A stretch of 35,684 bases of DNA, from the NCBI GenBank assembly GCA_902766885.1, contig CACXFS010000020.1, positions 1 to 35,684 on the forward strand, read 5' to 3'. Source of the DNA: an uncultured Ruminococcus sp. (GTDB lineage: Bacteria > Bacillota > Clostridia > Oscillospirales > Acutalibacteraceae). Under the pieces are notes generated by a model. It was not told where the DNA came from, ran no database searches, and was given only the letters and a program-made list of their open reading frames with translations. Position numbers and translations under genes: made by a program. Positions 1 through 4,678 of the stretch are shown piece after piece. Within the stretch, counting starts at the first letter, position 1. Each line of letters starts with the position of its first letter.

Positions 1-21
1 AAAATTAACTTAAAATAAGAA

Positions 22-53
22 GAATGCCCCGAACACGATTTGCGTGTCGAGGC
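22..53 (-). terminator. Rho-independent terminator of the host tRNA
   Basis: An imperfect hairpin (arms around 26-37 and 43-53) is followed on the minus strand by the T-rich stretch ATTCTTCTTATTTT. It lies just downstream of the tRNA 3' end at 61-87, so it is probably the native terminator of that tRNA gene. This marks positions 1-60 as host chromosome outside the prophage. Confidence 0.6.
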
Positions 54-60
54 ACTCGAC

Positions 61-87
61 TGGTGGAAGTGGGGGGAGTCGAACCCC
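61..87 (-). other. tRNA 3'-end fragment; prophage attachment core
   Basis: Read on the minus strand this is the 3' end of a tRNA: a TTCGACT T-loop, a CCCCC T-stem strand, an acceptor strand CACTTCC, discriminator A and CCA. The T-stem partner is broken after four G residues and the sequence then turns A/T-rich, with no D arm, anticodon arm or 5' acceptor strand. Phages that use tRNA genes as attB leave this partial copy at one junction and rebuild a whole tRNA at the other. I therefore read it as the attachment core, with the complete tRNA at the far prophage end outside the window. The missing 5' acceptor strand should be GGAAGTG. The isoacceptor cannot be named from this piece. Confidence 0.75.
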
Positions 88-107
88 TTTATGTAATATT
101 TTAATTC

Positions 108-161
108 AATCCGATAAATAAGCTAAAACATTAAAAAATGGCTTGTTTATCGGATTTTTTT
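108..161 (+). terminator. Strong Rho-independent terminator beside the attachment site
   Basis: A 16-nt arm (108-123) pairs with 141-156 apart from one G-T wobble, and the right arm runs into a T-tract to 161. No plus-strand gene precedes it in the prophage. In the excised circular phage it would sit just after attP and could terminate whatever reads in from the other end, such as an integrase gene. In the prophage it shields the phage end from host transcription. The hairpin is directly visible; the role is inferred. Confidence 0.8.
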
Positions 162-221
162 GCATTTTGATTATTATTTTATAATTCAATTTTTTACACT
201 TAAAATTAATATTTTTTAAAT

Positions 222-243
222 AAATGCAACACAAATGCAACAC
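222..243. repeat. Two tandem 11-bp repeats, possible integrase arm sites
   Basis: AAATGCAACAC occurs twice with no spacer (222-232 and 233-243), about 135 bp inside the attachment core. Short direct repeats at this distance are typical arm-type sites bound by the N-terminal domain of tyrosine integrases. No integrase is in the window to test the idea. Confidence 0.45.
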
Positions 244-257
244 GAAATTTTAAATTC

Positions 258-289
258 AAGCAGGTCATAATTGACCTGTTTATTTTTTT
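258..289 (+). terminator. Rho-independent terminator
   Basis: CAGGTCA (261-267), loop TAAT and TGACCTG (272-278) are followed by TTTATTTTTTT. This is a second plus-strand terminator between the attachment site and the accessory region, placed back to back with the minus-strand terminator at 291-324. Confidence 0.75.
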
Positions 290-290
290 G

Positions 291-324
291 CAAAAAAAGA
301 AAAAAAGCAAGGATAAACCTTGCT
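291..324 (-). terminator. Terminator of the repeat-like small RNA
   Basis: On the minus strand AGCAAGG, loop TTTAT and CCTTGCT (arms 318-324 and 306-312) are followed by six T, one C and seven more T (305-292). This is a strong intrinsic terminator about 80 nt downstream of the start predicted from the promoter at 410-438. With no ORF between, it defines a short RNA gene. Confidence 0.85.
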
Positions 325-403
325 CTCTTCCTATTTTACATTTTTGCAAATATAAAATTAATAGTATTTCAATCCACAGGTAAAGCGCAGTGCCTTACCT
401 GAC
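291..403 (-). ncRNA. Candidate RNA anti-CRISPR: solitary type I-C repeat-like small RNA
   Basis: A minus-strand RNA of about 110 nt is defined by the promoter at 410-438 and the terminator at 291-324, with no credible ORF. Its first 38 nt (403 down to 366) read GTC, then AGGTAAGGC, loop ACTGC, GCTTTACCT, then GTGGATTGAAAT. The arms pair over 9 bp with one G-U wobble; a further C-G pair extends this to 10. Type I-C CRISPR repeats share this plan: GTC, a palindromic stem, then GTGGATTGAAAT. Here the stem is 2-3 bp longer than usual. Seven bases after the -10 is the G of GTC, so the RNA should begin at the repeat. The next 41 nt are spacer-like and fold into an A/U-rich hairpin with a GCAA loop. 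There is one repeat and no cas gene. Phages are known to carry solitary repeat units that bind Cas proteins as decoys. Alternatives are another structured sRNA or a decayed mini-array. Confidence 0.65.
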
Positions 404-409
404 AAACTC

Positions 410-438
410 ATTATATATCAGTTGTAATAAAAAGTCAA
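410..438 (-). promoter_or_regulatory. Near-consensus promoter of the repeat-like small RNA
   Basis: On the minus strand, -35 TTGACT (438-433), exactly 17 nt, then -10 TATAAT (415-410). The predicted start is about 403, the first base of the repeat-like unit. It diverges from the plus-strand promoter at 478-506; the two -35 boxes are about 40 bp apart in A/T-rich DNA. Confidence 0.85.
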
Positions 439-477
439 TATTTTTTGAAAAAAATTAAAAAAATTTTAAAAAAGGTA

Positions 478-506
478 TTGACAATATATATCTAAAGGTG
501 TATAAT
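478..506 (+). promoter_or_regulatory. Consensus promoter of the small-ORF/HTH operon, with operator
   Basis: TTGACA (478-483), 17-nt spacer, TATAAT (501-506): a perfect housekeeping-sigma match. An 18-bp element at 487-504 covers the spacer and part of the -10. It matches 16 of 18 positions with the element at 1609-1626, and both have the same register to their -10 boxes. That points to one regulator for both, most simply the HTH protein at 1373-1576, with autorepression. Confidence 0.85.
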
Positions 507-553
507 ATAGACACAATAAAGAAAGGCGAAAGCCAAATGAAAGGTGATTAACA

Positions 554-706
554 ATGACGAAACTTGAAAAACTTGAAAAAATCTTAACTAAATACGGTAT
601 GAATTTTGATGATTTAAGCAACTTGAACGAATGGCAAATGAAAGCTATTGAAGCAGAATATCACGATATATACGGCGAAAATATAAGCATTAGTTTTTAT
701 TTTTAA
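554..706 (+). CDS. Small protein, 50 aa, first gene of the accessory operon
   Basis: The ORF runs from ATG 554 to TAA 704-706 and encodes 50 aa starting MTKLEKLEKILTKYG and ending in the aromatic run ISFYF. The ribosome binding site is AAAGGTG about 8 nt upstream. The composition is acidic and helical (LEKLEKIL heptads, DDLSNLNEW), with no signal peptide or membrane segment. It is the first ORF after the consensus promoter at 478-506, so it should be the best expressed gene of the set. I do not recognise a family. Small acidic orphan proteins upstream of an HTH regulator are typical of anti-CRISPR operons, which makes it a candidate acr gene, but nothing in the sequence itself proves that. 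Confidence 0.6.
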   Translation: MTKLEKLEKILTKYGMNFDDLSNLNEWQMKAIEAEYHDIYGENISISFYF

Positions 707-768
707 CGCAGAGTGACACGGCGCAAGCCGTGGTAATGCGGCGGCACGGTCACAAGCCCGTTGCGAGA
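707..768 (+). ncRNA. Structured leader or small RNA between two accessory genes
   Basis: The 100-nt gap between the 50-aa and 83-aa genes contains a compact G/C-rich fold in an A/T-rich surrounding. CACGGC (717-722), GCAA and GCCGTG (727-732) form a perfect 6-bp hairpin with a GNRA tetraloop. It is enclosed by GTGAC (713-717) with GTCAC (749-753), which can compete for one base, and CGCA (707-710) with TGCG (762-765). It ends in an A-run, not a T-tract, so it is not a terminator. It could be a 5' UTR element for the gene at 810, an mRNA processing site or a small RNA. No known class was recognised. Confidence 0.4.
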
Positions 769-809
769 TTAAAAAAAAGAAATTCTAAACAACAGAAAGG
801 AAAATCATT

Positions 810-1061
810 ATGAAAGACTATAAAATCAACGTATTAAACGAGATGATTAATTTATCAAAAGATTATCATGCAGTTAAAATTCAGACTGCCGCAAAGAATA
901 TCGGTATCAATCATCTTAAAACGCAGGAAGTCCACGAAATCCTCAACGCTTTTGTTAAAGCAAGACCTGATTTTAAAATCTATCAGCTTGCAGACAATCC
1001 TCTTGATTCTCTCTTTGTTTCAGCTTTTGTCAGCGATAATGAGAGCATTCCCGTAGTTTAA
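810..1061 (+). CDS. Small hypothetical protein, 83 aa
   Basis: ATG 810 follows an AAAGGA ribosome binding site with 8-9 nt spacing. The 83-aa product has an amphipathic helical first half (MKDYKINVLNEMINLSKDYH) and a mixed second half ending SIPVV. It lacks cysteines, signal peptide and membrane segment and looks cytosolic. It is the second gene of the operon from 478 and sits downstream of the structured RNA at 707-768. Family not recognised. By position it is a candidate anti-CRISPR or other anti-defence protein; a phage regulatory protein is equally possible. Confidence 0.7.
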   Translation: MKDYKINVLNEMINLSKDYHAVKIQTAAKNIGINHLKTQEVHEILNAFVKARPDFKIYQLADNPLDSLFVSAFVSDNESIPVV

Positions 1062-1075
1062 TAAGGAGGCTAATT

Positions 1076-1318
1076 ATGAAATTATCATACGAGTGTGACG
1101 AGCTTATCGAAGAAATTAAAAAAGATATAGCCGAGTTTGGAACTACAGACAAGGCTTATGCGATTTTTAAGGAAATTCGGGGAGCGACGTTTTTAGTGAA
1201 TTACTTGCTTGATGAAGAAACTGTTCCGACATCTGAAGAACTTAAAGGCGGCTATGCTCAACTTATGACACTTCAAGAAATTCTTGATTTTCTCGAGAAA
1301 CAAAATCAAATCATTTAA
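1076..1318 (+). CDS. Small acidic hypothetical protein, 80 aa
   Basis: ATG 1076 follows a perfect AAGGAGG 14 nt after the previous stop, so it is operonic with the gene at 810. The 80-aa product is strongly acidic (DELIEEIKKDIAEF, LLDEETVPTSEELKGG) and predicted all-helical, ending in a helix ILDFLEKQNQII. Acidic, small and without known domains, it fits the profile of a nucleic-acid-mimicking inhibitor, but so do many phage orphans. A CCCCGA/TCGGGG hairpin separates it from the HTH gene. Confidence 0.7.
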   Translation: MKLSYECDELIEEIKKDIAEFGTTDKAYAIFKEIRGATFLVNYLLDEETVPTSEELKGGYAQLMTLQEILDFLEKQNQII

Positions 1319-1323
1319 TTAAA

Positions 1324-1351
1324 CCTCCCCGAGAATAAAAAATCGGGGAAT
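1324..1351 (+). terminator. Hairpin between the small ORF and the HTH gene, possible weak attenuator
   Basis: CCCCGA (1327-1332) pairs with TCGGGG (1343-1348) around a 10-nt A-rich loop, followed by AATATTAAAATA and not a clean T-tract. It could lower read-through into the HTH gene so that less regulator than effector is made. Terminator strength looks low. Confidence 0.35.
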
Positions 1352-1372
1352 ATTAAAATAGGAGGCATATTG

Positions 1373-1576
1373 ATGAGCAATTTAAAGCAATACAGAGAGC
1401 AAGCTGGATTAAGTCAAAGTCAGCTTGCTCAGATATCGGGCGTTAATGTCCGAATGATACAGCACTATGAGCAGGGCTTTAAAGATATAAACAAAGCGAG
1501 CGCAATCACTGTTTATAAGCTTGCAAAAGCATTAAACATTGGAACCGAGGATTTAATTGAAATGGATAAAATATGA
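1373..1576 (+). CDS. Small Cro/C1-type HTH regulator, Aca-like by position
   Basis: A 67-aa protein that is one XRE-family (HTH_3) domain. Helix 2/turn/helix 3 is at about residues 14-33 (LSQSQLAQISGVNVRMIQHY), followed by the usual YEQG and a LAKALNIGTEDLI C-terminal helix. The start is ATG 1373 with GGAGG 7 nt upstream; a TTG 3 nt earlier is less likely. It is last in an operon of three small orphan ORFs. It should bind the operator-like dyads at 487-504 and 1606-1627 that overlap the -10 regions of both plus-strand promoters, repressing its own operon and the genes at 1671 and 2260. This is the organisation of anti-CRISPR-associated (Aca) regulators. A plain Cro-like phage regulator is the alternative. 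The DNA-binding role is secure; the Aca label is inference. Confidence 0.85.
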   Translation: MSNLKQYREQAGLSQSQLAQISGVNVRMIQHYEQGFKDINKASAITVYKLAKALNIGTEDLIEMDKI

Positions 1577-1599
1577 CTATAAAGAGGATAAAATATCCC

Positions 1600-1628
1600 T
1601 ATACTTTATATACCTATAGGTGTATAAT
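1600..1628 (+). promoter_or_regulatory. Second promoter with a 22-bp operator-like dyad
   Basis: TATAAT (1623-1628) overlaps a near-perfect inverted repeat at 1606-1627 (TTATATACC, TATA, GGTGTATAA; one mismatched pair). The -35 at 17-nt spacing is poor (TATACT, 1600-1605). The same 18-bp core occurs at 487-504 in the same register to its -10. It precedes the gene at 1671 by about 40 bp and lies just after the HTH gene. Confidence 0.7.
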
Positions 1629-1670
1629 ATAATCAAGATAAGAGATAAAAAAAGAAAGAGGTTATCGATT

Positions 1671-2204
1671 ATGGCTAAATATGACGTTAAATTTTCTTGC
1701 GGACACACCCACACAATAGAGCTTTACGGACCGACAGCAGACAGAGAACGCAAAATTAAATATCTCGAAGAATGTGGTATCTGCCCCGAGTGTAGAGAGG
1801 CTGAAAAAGCTGTTGATTGCGAAGAAGTTGAAATGCACTATAGTGAATATAAAAATAACTACAGTGACTGCAAAACAAAGGCTAACAGCTATAATAAAAA
1901 GACAAAGACAATAATTGTTTATGTGCCTAAAAAAGCTGAAGAAGAGATTGTTGAAGAAAATACAGAAAAATCTGAAATCAGCTTAGAGGACGTAGCAATT
2001 AAAGAAATGTGCAAGGTGGCTGGAAAAACAGCAAATGAAGATTTTGCAATTAAATGCAAAAGTCAGTTATCAAAGCCATTTAGCGAGAGTTTAAAAAACT
2101 TTGAAAAAAGCTCAAAAAATGCCGCACCTGACAAGATTAAAAAAGGCAAAGAAATCCTTGAAATAATTAAATCATATAAAAAGTCCATCGGAGAAGAAAT
2201 TTAA
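1671..2204 (+). CDS. Cys-rich probable zinc-binding protein, 177 aa
   Basis: The start is ATG 1671, 9 nt after AAAGAGG. A longer reading from GTG 1620 would begin inside the promoter -10 and is rejected. The N-terminal third carries CGHTH near residue 10 and CGICPEC near residues 39-45, a likely zinc ribbon. The middle is charged and linker-like, and the C-terminal half is Lys/Glu-rich and helical (LEDVAIKEMCKVAGKTANED). Proteins with this CGH...CPEC N-terminus recur in gut Firmicutes phages and plasmids without known function. It is controlled from 1600-1628 by the presumed HTH operator and is followed by the gene at 2260. Nucleic-acid binding is plausible but unproven. Confidence 0.75.
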   Translation: MAKYDVKFSCGHTHTIELYGPTADRERKIKYLEECGICPECREAEKAVDCEEVEMHYSEYKNNYSDCKTKANSYNKKTKTIIVYVPKKAEEEIVEENTEKSEISLEDVAIKEMCKVAGKTANEDFAIKCKSQLSKPFSESLKNFEKSSKNAAPDKIKKGKEILEIIKSYKKSIGEEI

Positions 2205-2259
2205 AATACGCCCTGGCCATCCGGGACGAAACATAAAAAAATATAAAGGAGTAATAAAA

Positions 2260-2568
2260 ATGAAATCAATTAAAATTAAAGTTTGCTATGACAGCAAAAG
2301 AAGTCCATCAGTTGTTATAAAACGTATGCCTAACGGATTATGTTATCAAGATGGCGTTGTCGAAATACCCGAAAAATTAGAAATTGCGGAGAGCATGACG
2401 GGCGAAATGCTCGTAGGCTACGAAGAAAATTATTATCCGCTTGAGGATTTACTATTTTTTAGCGATAAAACCGAGATGGTCTATCTGAGGACTCCTTGGG
2501 ACGATAATAACAGTTTGGGATATATACCGTTAAAGACAAAGCTTGATGATGGCACTTATTTTAGTTAA
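2260..2568 (+). CDS. Hypothetical protein, 102 aa, last gene of the plus-strand cluster
   Basis: ATG 2260 follows AAAGGAG with an A-rich 7-nt spacer. The product is predicted mostly beta-strand (KIKVCYDSKRSPSVVIK; LGYIPLKTKLDDGTYFS), with acidic patches and no targeting signal. It lies 55 nt after the Cys-rich gene and directly before the bidirectional terminator at 2570-2608, so it is the last gene of the cluster. Family not recognised. Small and acidic like its neighbours, it may be another phage-host interaction gene. Confidence 0.7.
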   Translation: MKSIKIKVCYDSKRSPSVVIKRMPNGLCYQDGVVEIPEKLEIAESMTGEMLVGYEENYYPLEDLLFFSDKTEMVYLRTPWDDNNSLGYIPLKTKLDDGTYFS

Positions 2569-2569
2569 T

Positions 2570-2608
2570 AAAAAACTCCCCGGGGATAACCTCGGGGAGA
2601 ATTTTTTT
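2570..2608. terminator. Bidirectional terminator between convergent gene blocks
   Basis: CTCCCCG (2576-2582) pairs with CGGGGAG (2593-2599). It is flanked by an A-run on the left and TTTTTTT on the right, so it works on both strands. It closes the plus-strand accessory operon and the long minus-strand late operon, whose last gene ends at 2663. Confidence 0.9.
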
Positions 2609-2662
2609 GAAATTATGTGTTTGAGTTGTTCGGAAATTCCGAACGGCTTTTTTATTTTAGTG

Positions 2663-3409
2663 TCAGCCTGCCTGTTCTTTATTTTTAACAGTATCATAAA
2701 TGCGATTTTGAGCTACCTCAAAATAATGCTCGTCAAGCTCCATACCGATAAAGTTACGGTTAGTGTTGACACAAGCAACGCCGGTTGAGCCTGAACCCAT
2801 ACAGTTGTCAAGGACGGTGTCGCCCTCAAGTGTGTAGGTTTTTATGAGATATTCAAGGAGTGGAACTGGTTTTTGTGAGGGGTGAAATCCTTTTTCAATT
2901 TTATATTTTACAATAGACCTCGGGAAATTTTCGCCTGTAGAATAATGTTCTTTTTCTATAGGGCTATGAAAGACTTCGTTATTTGTTTTTTTACGACTCT
3001 TTTTATTATGATAAACAACCCCTTGCGGATTATATTTCATAGGAATTTTCGAGCCGTTAGAACAACCACCTTTGGAAAATACAGAAATAATTTCAAAATT
3101 TTTCAACGGTCTGAATTTGCAATCTAAAAAGCCAAATGTACTTAATTTATCCCATATTAAGTCATACTTAAATATTTTTAAATTGCTATGGCGTAATTCG
3201 GTCGAAAACGGCTCTGTACCAAATAGACATATAGCACCGTTGTCTTTAATTATCCTATTATAATTTTCCCACAGAGATTTAAAAGGTATTATAGTATCCC
3301 ACCTGCAGGCAGTTTTACCATACGGCAAATCGCAAAGTATCATATCAACCGACTTATCGGGGATATTTTTCATCAGCTCCAGACAATCGCCTTGTTGTAA
3401 ATCTATCAT
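2663..3409 (-). CDS. Orphan DNA methyltransferase, beta class (N6-adenine or N4-cytosine)
   Basis: A 248-aa SAM-dependent DNA amino-methyltransferase. Catalytic motif IV is DLPY (residues 27-30, a DPPY variant). HPSQKP (176-181) precedes SAM-binding motif I, here DNCMGSGSTG (201-210). The IV-before-I order is that of the beta class, with the target-recognition region between (about 85-170). ATG 3409 has GGAAGTG upstream. No restriction endonuclease lies beside it, so it is an orphan enzyme, probably protecting phage DNA from host restriction or imitating host methylation. It is the last gene of the late minus-strand transcript, right after the CHAP lysin, facing the accessory cluster across the bidirectional terminator. 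The specificity cannot be read from sequence. Confidence 0.92.
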   Translation of the reverse strand: MIDLQQGDCLELMKNIPDKSVDMILCDLPYGKTACRWDTIIPFKSLWENYNRIIKDNGAICLFGTEPFSTELRHSNLKIFKYDLIWDKLSTFGFLDCKFRPLKNFEIISVFSKGGCSNGSKIPMKYNPQGVVYHNKKSRKKTNNEVFHSPIEKEHYSTGENFPRSIVKYKIEKGFHPSQKPVPLLEYLIKTYTLEGDTVLDNCMGSGSTGVACVNTNRNFIGMELDEHYFEVAQNRIYDTVKNKEQAG

Positions 3410-3448
3410 AATACACTTCCTTTTTTTAAAATTATGCAGGTTATTTTT

Positions 3449-4393
3449 TTAATCAAGTGTAATCTGCAATTTGTCTATTGACTTGCCGAACGCACCTGCG
3501 TAGCCGTCCATTGTCTTGCTGACGTTAGTGTCAAGCTGGTAATCGTAATATGAGGTTGAGCCGATAGGACTTGTCCTGTACTTTGCCTCGTATACTTTAC
3601 CTGCATTGCGCAAATCGCTCGGCGTAGTATAGTAAACTCTTACTGTGTCAATCTCGTTGCCGTTGCCTGCGTATTTGCTTGTGTCGGTTGTGCTGTAGCC
3701 TGTAATTTTACCGAGCCACTTGCCATTTTTTGTGTGAGCCTGATACCATACCGAGCCTTTTGTCGCTTTAACTGCAAAAGCAACAATCGGGTCGTTCTCA
3801 ATGCCTGCGTAGTCGTTAAGATTTTTGACCTCAGGGAGCCAACCTTTGTTTTTTGTCTTAACTCTGTAAATGATGTCAGGTTTTGTAACGCTTGCCGTAG
3901 AGCTTGATACAACATAATCGGGGCGAGCTACACCGGAGATTACACTTGCTGAGCGTGTCCTGCGCATTACCTCGCCGTTTGACGTTGAGCCTGTATTACC
4001 CTCAATTGTGGTATAAGTACCGTCAGCGTTGCATTTCTCGATGATGCCAACGTGGTCGAGAGTGTATGTAATCGGGACGGATTCGGAACGATTGTTGCTC
4101 CAATGAAAAAATACGACATCACCCGGCTTAAATCCGCTTGTTTTAAATCTGTTACGAGTGTAAAAAGCGTTGCCGAGTACTCCGCACCCTGCTGTTTTGA
4201 CATAGAGCATATCAGCCGCACCAGCCTGATTAAACAGCCACCATATAAAAGCGGCGCACCAGTCATAGCAAGAGCCTGATACATCTGTGCCGTAAAAAGC
4301 CTTATTGTACTTGCAACGCTTAATATCTGTAGCTTTCGTGCCGATTTCTTTCCTTGCGATTTCAAGGATTTTTTCTGCTGTGACTTTTGACAT
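3449..4393 (-). CDS. CHAP-domain endolysin, 314 aa
   Basis: A peptidoglycan hydrolase for host lysis. The N-terminal CHAP domain (about 1-180) has the catalytic cysteine in CYDWC (C46), the His in DHVGII (H114) and the polar third residue in EGNTG (about 131-135). CHAP enzymes cleave as amidases or endopeptidases. After a Ser/Thr linker, residues about 190-314 hold a wall-binding-like region with repeated Trp/Tyr motifs (GSVWYQAHTKNGKWLG). The start is ATG 4393 with GAGGT 8 nt upstream; an upstream extension inside the preceding gene has no ribosome binding site. It has no signal peptide, so export depends on the holin. A second, unrelated lysin (amidase) lies two genes upstream, so lysis uses two enzymes. 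Confidence 0.9.
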   Translation of the reverse strand: MSKVTAEKILEIARKEIGTKATDIKRCKYNKAFYGTDVSGSCYDWCAAFIWWLFNQAGAADMLYVKTAGCGVLGNAFYTRNRFKTSGFKPGDVVFFHWSNNRSESVPITYTLDHVGIIEKCNADGTYTTIEGNTGSTSNGEVMRRTRSASVISGVARPDYVVSSSTASVTKPDIIYRVKTKNKGWLPEVKNLNDYAGIENDPIVAFAVKATKGSVWYQAHTKNGKWLGKITGYSTTDTSKYAGNGNEIDTVRVYYTTPSDLRNAGKVYEAKYRTSPIGSTSYYDYQLDTNVSKTMDGYAGAFGKSIDKLQITLD

Positions 4394-4397
4394 AATT

Positions 4398-4661
4398 TTA
4401 AACCTCGCTTTCGCAAATAATTTTCTTGTTTTCAAACTTCTTGTATGCGTCAAGATACATTTCGTTTTTATCGCCGTTATAAGTACACTCGTAATACATA
4501 CCGTCGGGCAAGGTTGTACTTATAAGAGCTTTGTAGTTCTGCAAGGTTTTGCACGACCAAACGACAAAAACCTCAAAATCGGGAGTTGCTTCCGATTTAT
4601 CAAGGTGTTCACGTACATACTTGTCTATTTCAAGTCTTGCAAAATCTAAAAAGTTAGTCAT
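4398..4661 (-). CDS. DUF6275-type phage protein, 87 aa
   Basis: The sequence (HLDKSEATPDFEVFVVWSCK, then TTLPDGMYYECTYNGDKNEM and YLDAYKKFENK) matches my memory of the DUF6275 family, small cytosolic phage proteins of unknown function found in Clostridia prophages near lysis genes. ATG 4661 has AAAGGA upstream. It sits between the two lysins. Its last codons (ESEV and stop) contain the GAGGT ribosome binding site of the CHAP lysin, part of a repeated seam described at 5461-5475 and 5940-5954. Confidence 0.85.
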   Translation of the reverse strand: MTNFLDFARLEIDKYVREHLDKSEATPDFEVFVVWSCKTLQNYKALISTTLPDGMYYECTYNGDKNEMYLDAYKKFENKKIICESEV

Positions 4662-4678
4662 AATAAAAATCCTTTCTG

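Noticed and set aside
366-403. A full CRISPR array in the window
   Set aside because: Only one repeat-like unit exists, with no second copy within 100 bp and no cas genes. It is reported as a solitary repeat-like small RNA instead.
1620-1670. GTG 1620 as the start of the Cys-rich gene
   Set aside because: It lies in the operator and just before the -10 of its own promoter, upstream of the transcription start; ATG 1671 has a proper ribosome binding site.
2207-2227. A G/C-rich inverted sequence between the genes at 1671 and 2260
   Set aside because: The stem is short and interrupted and no T-tract follows, so it was not called a terminator.
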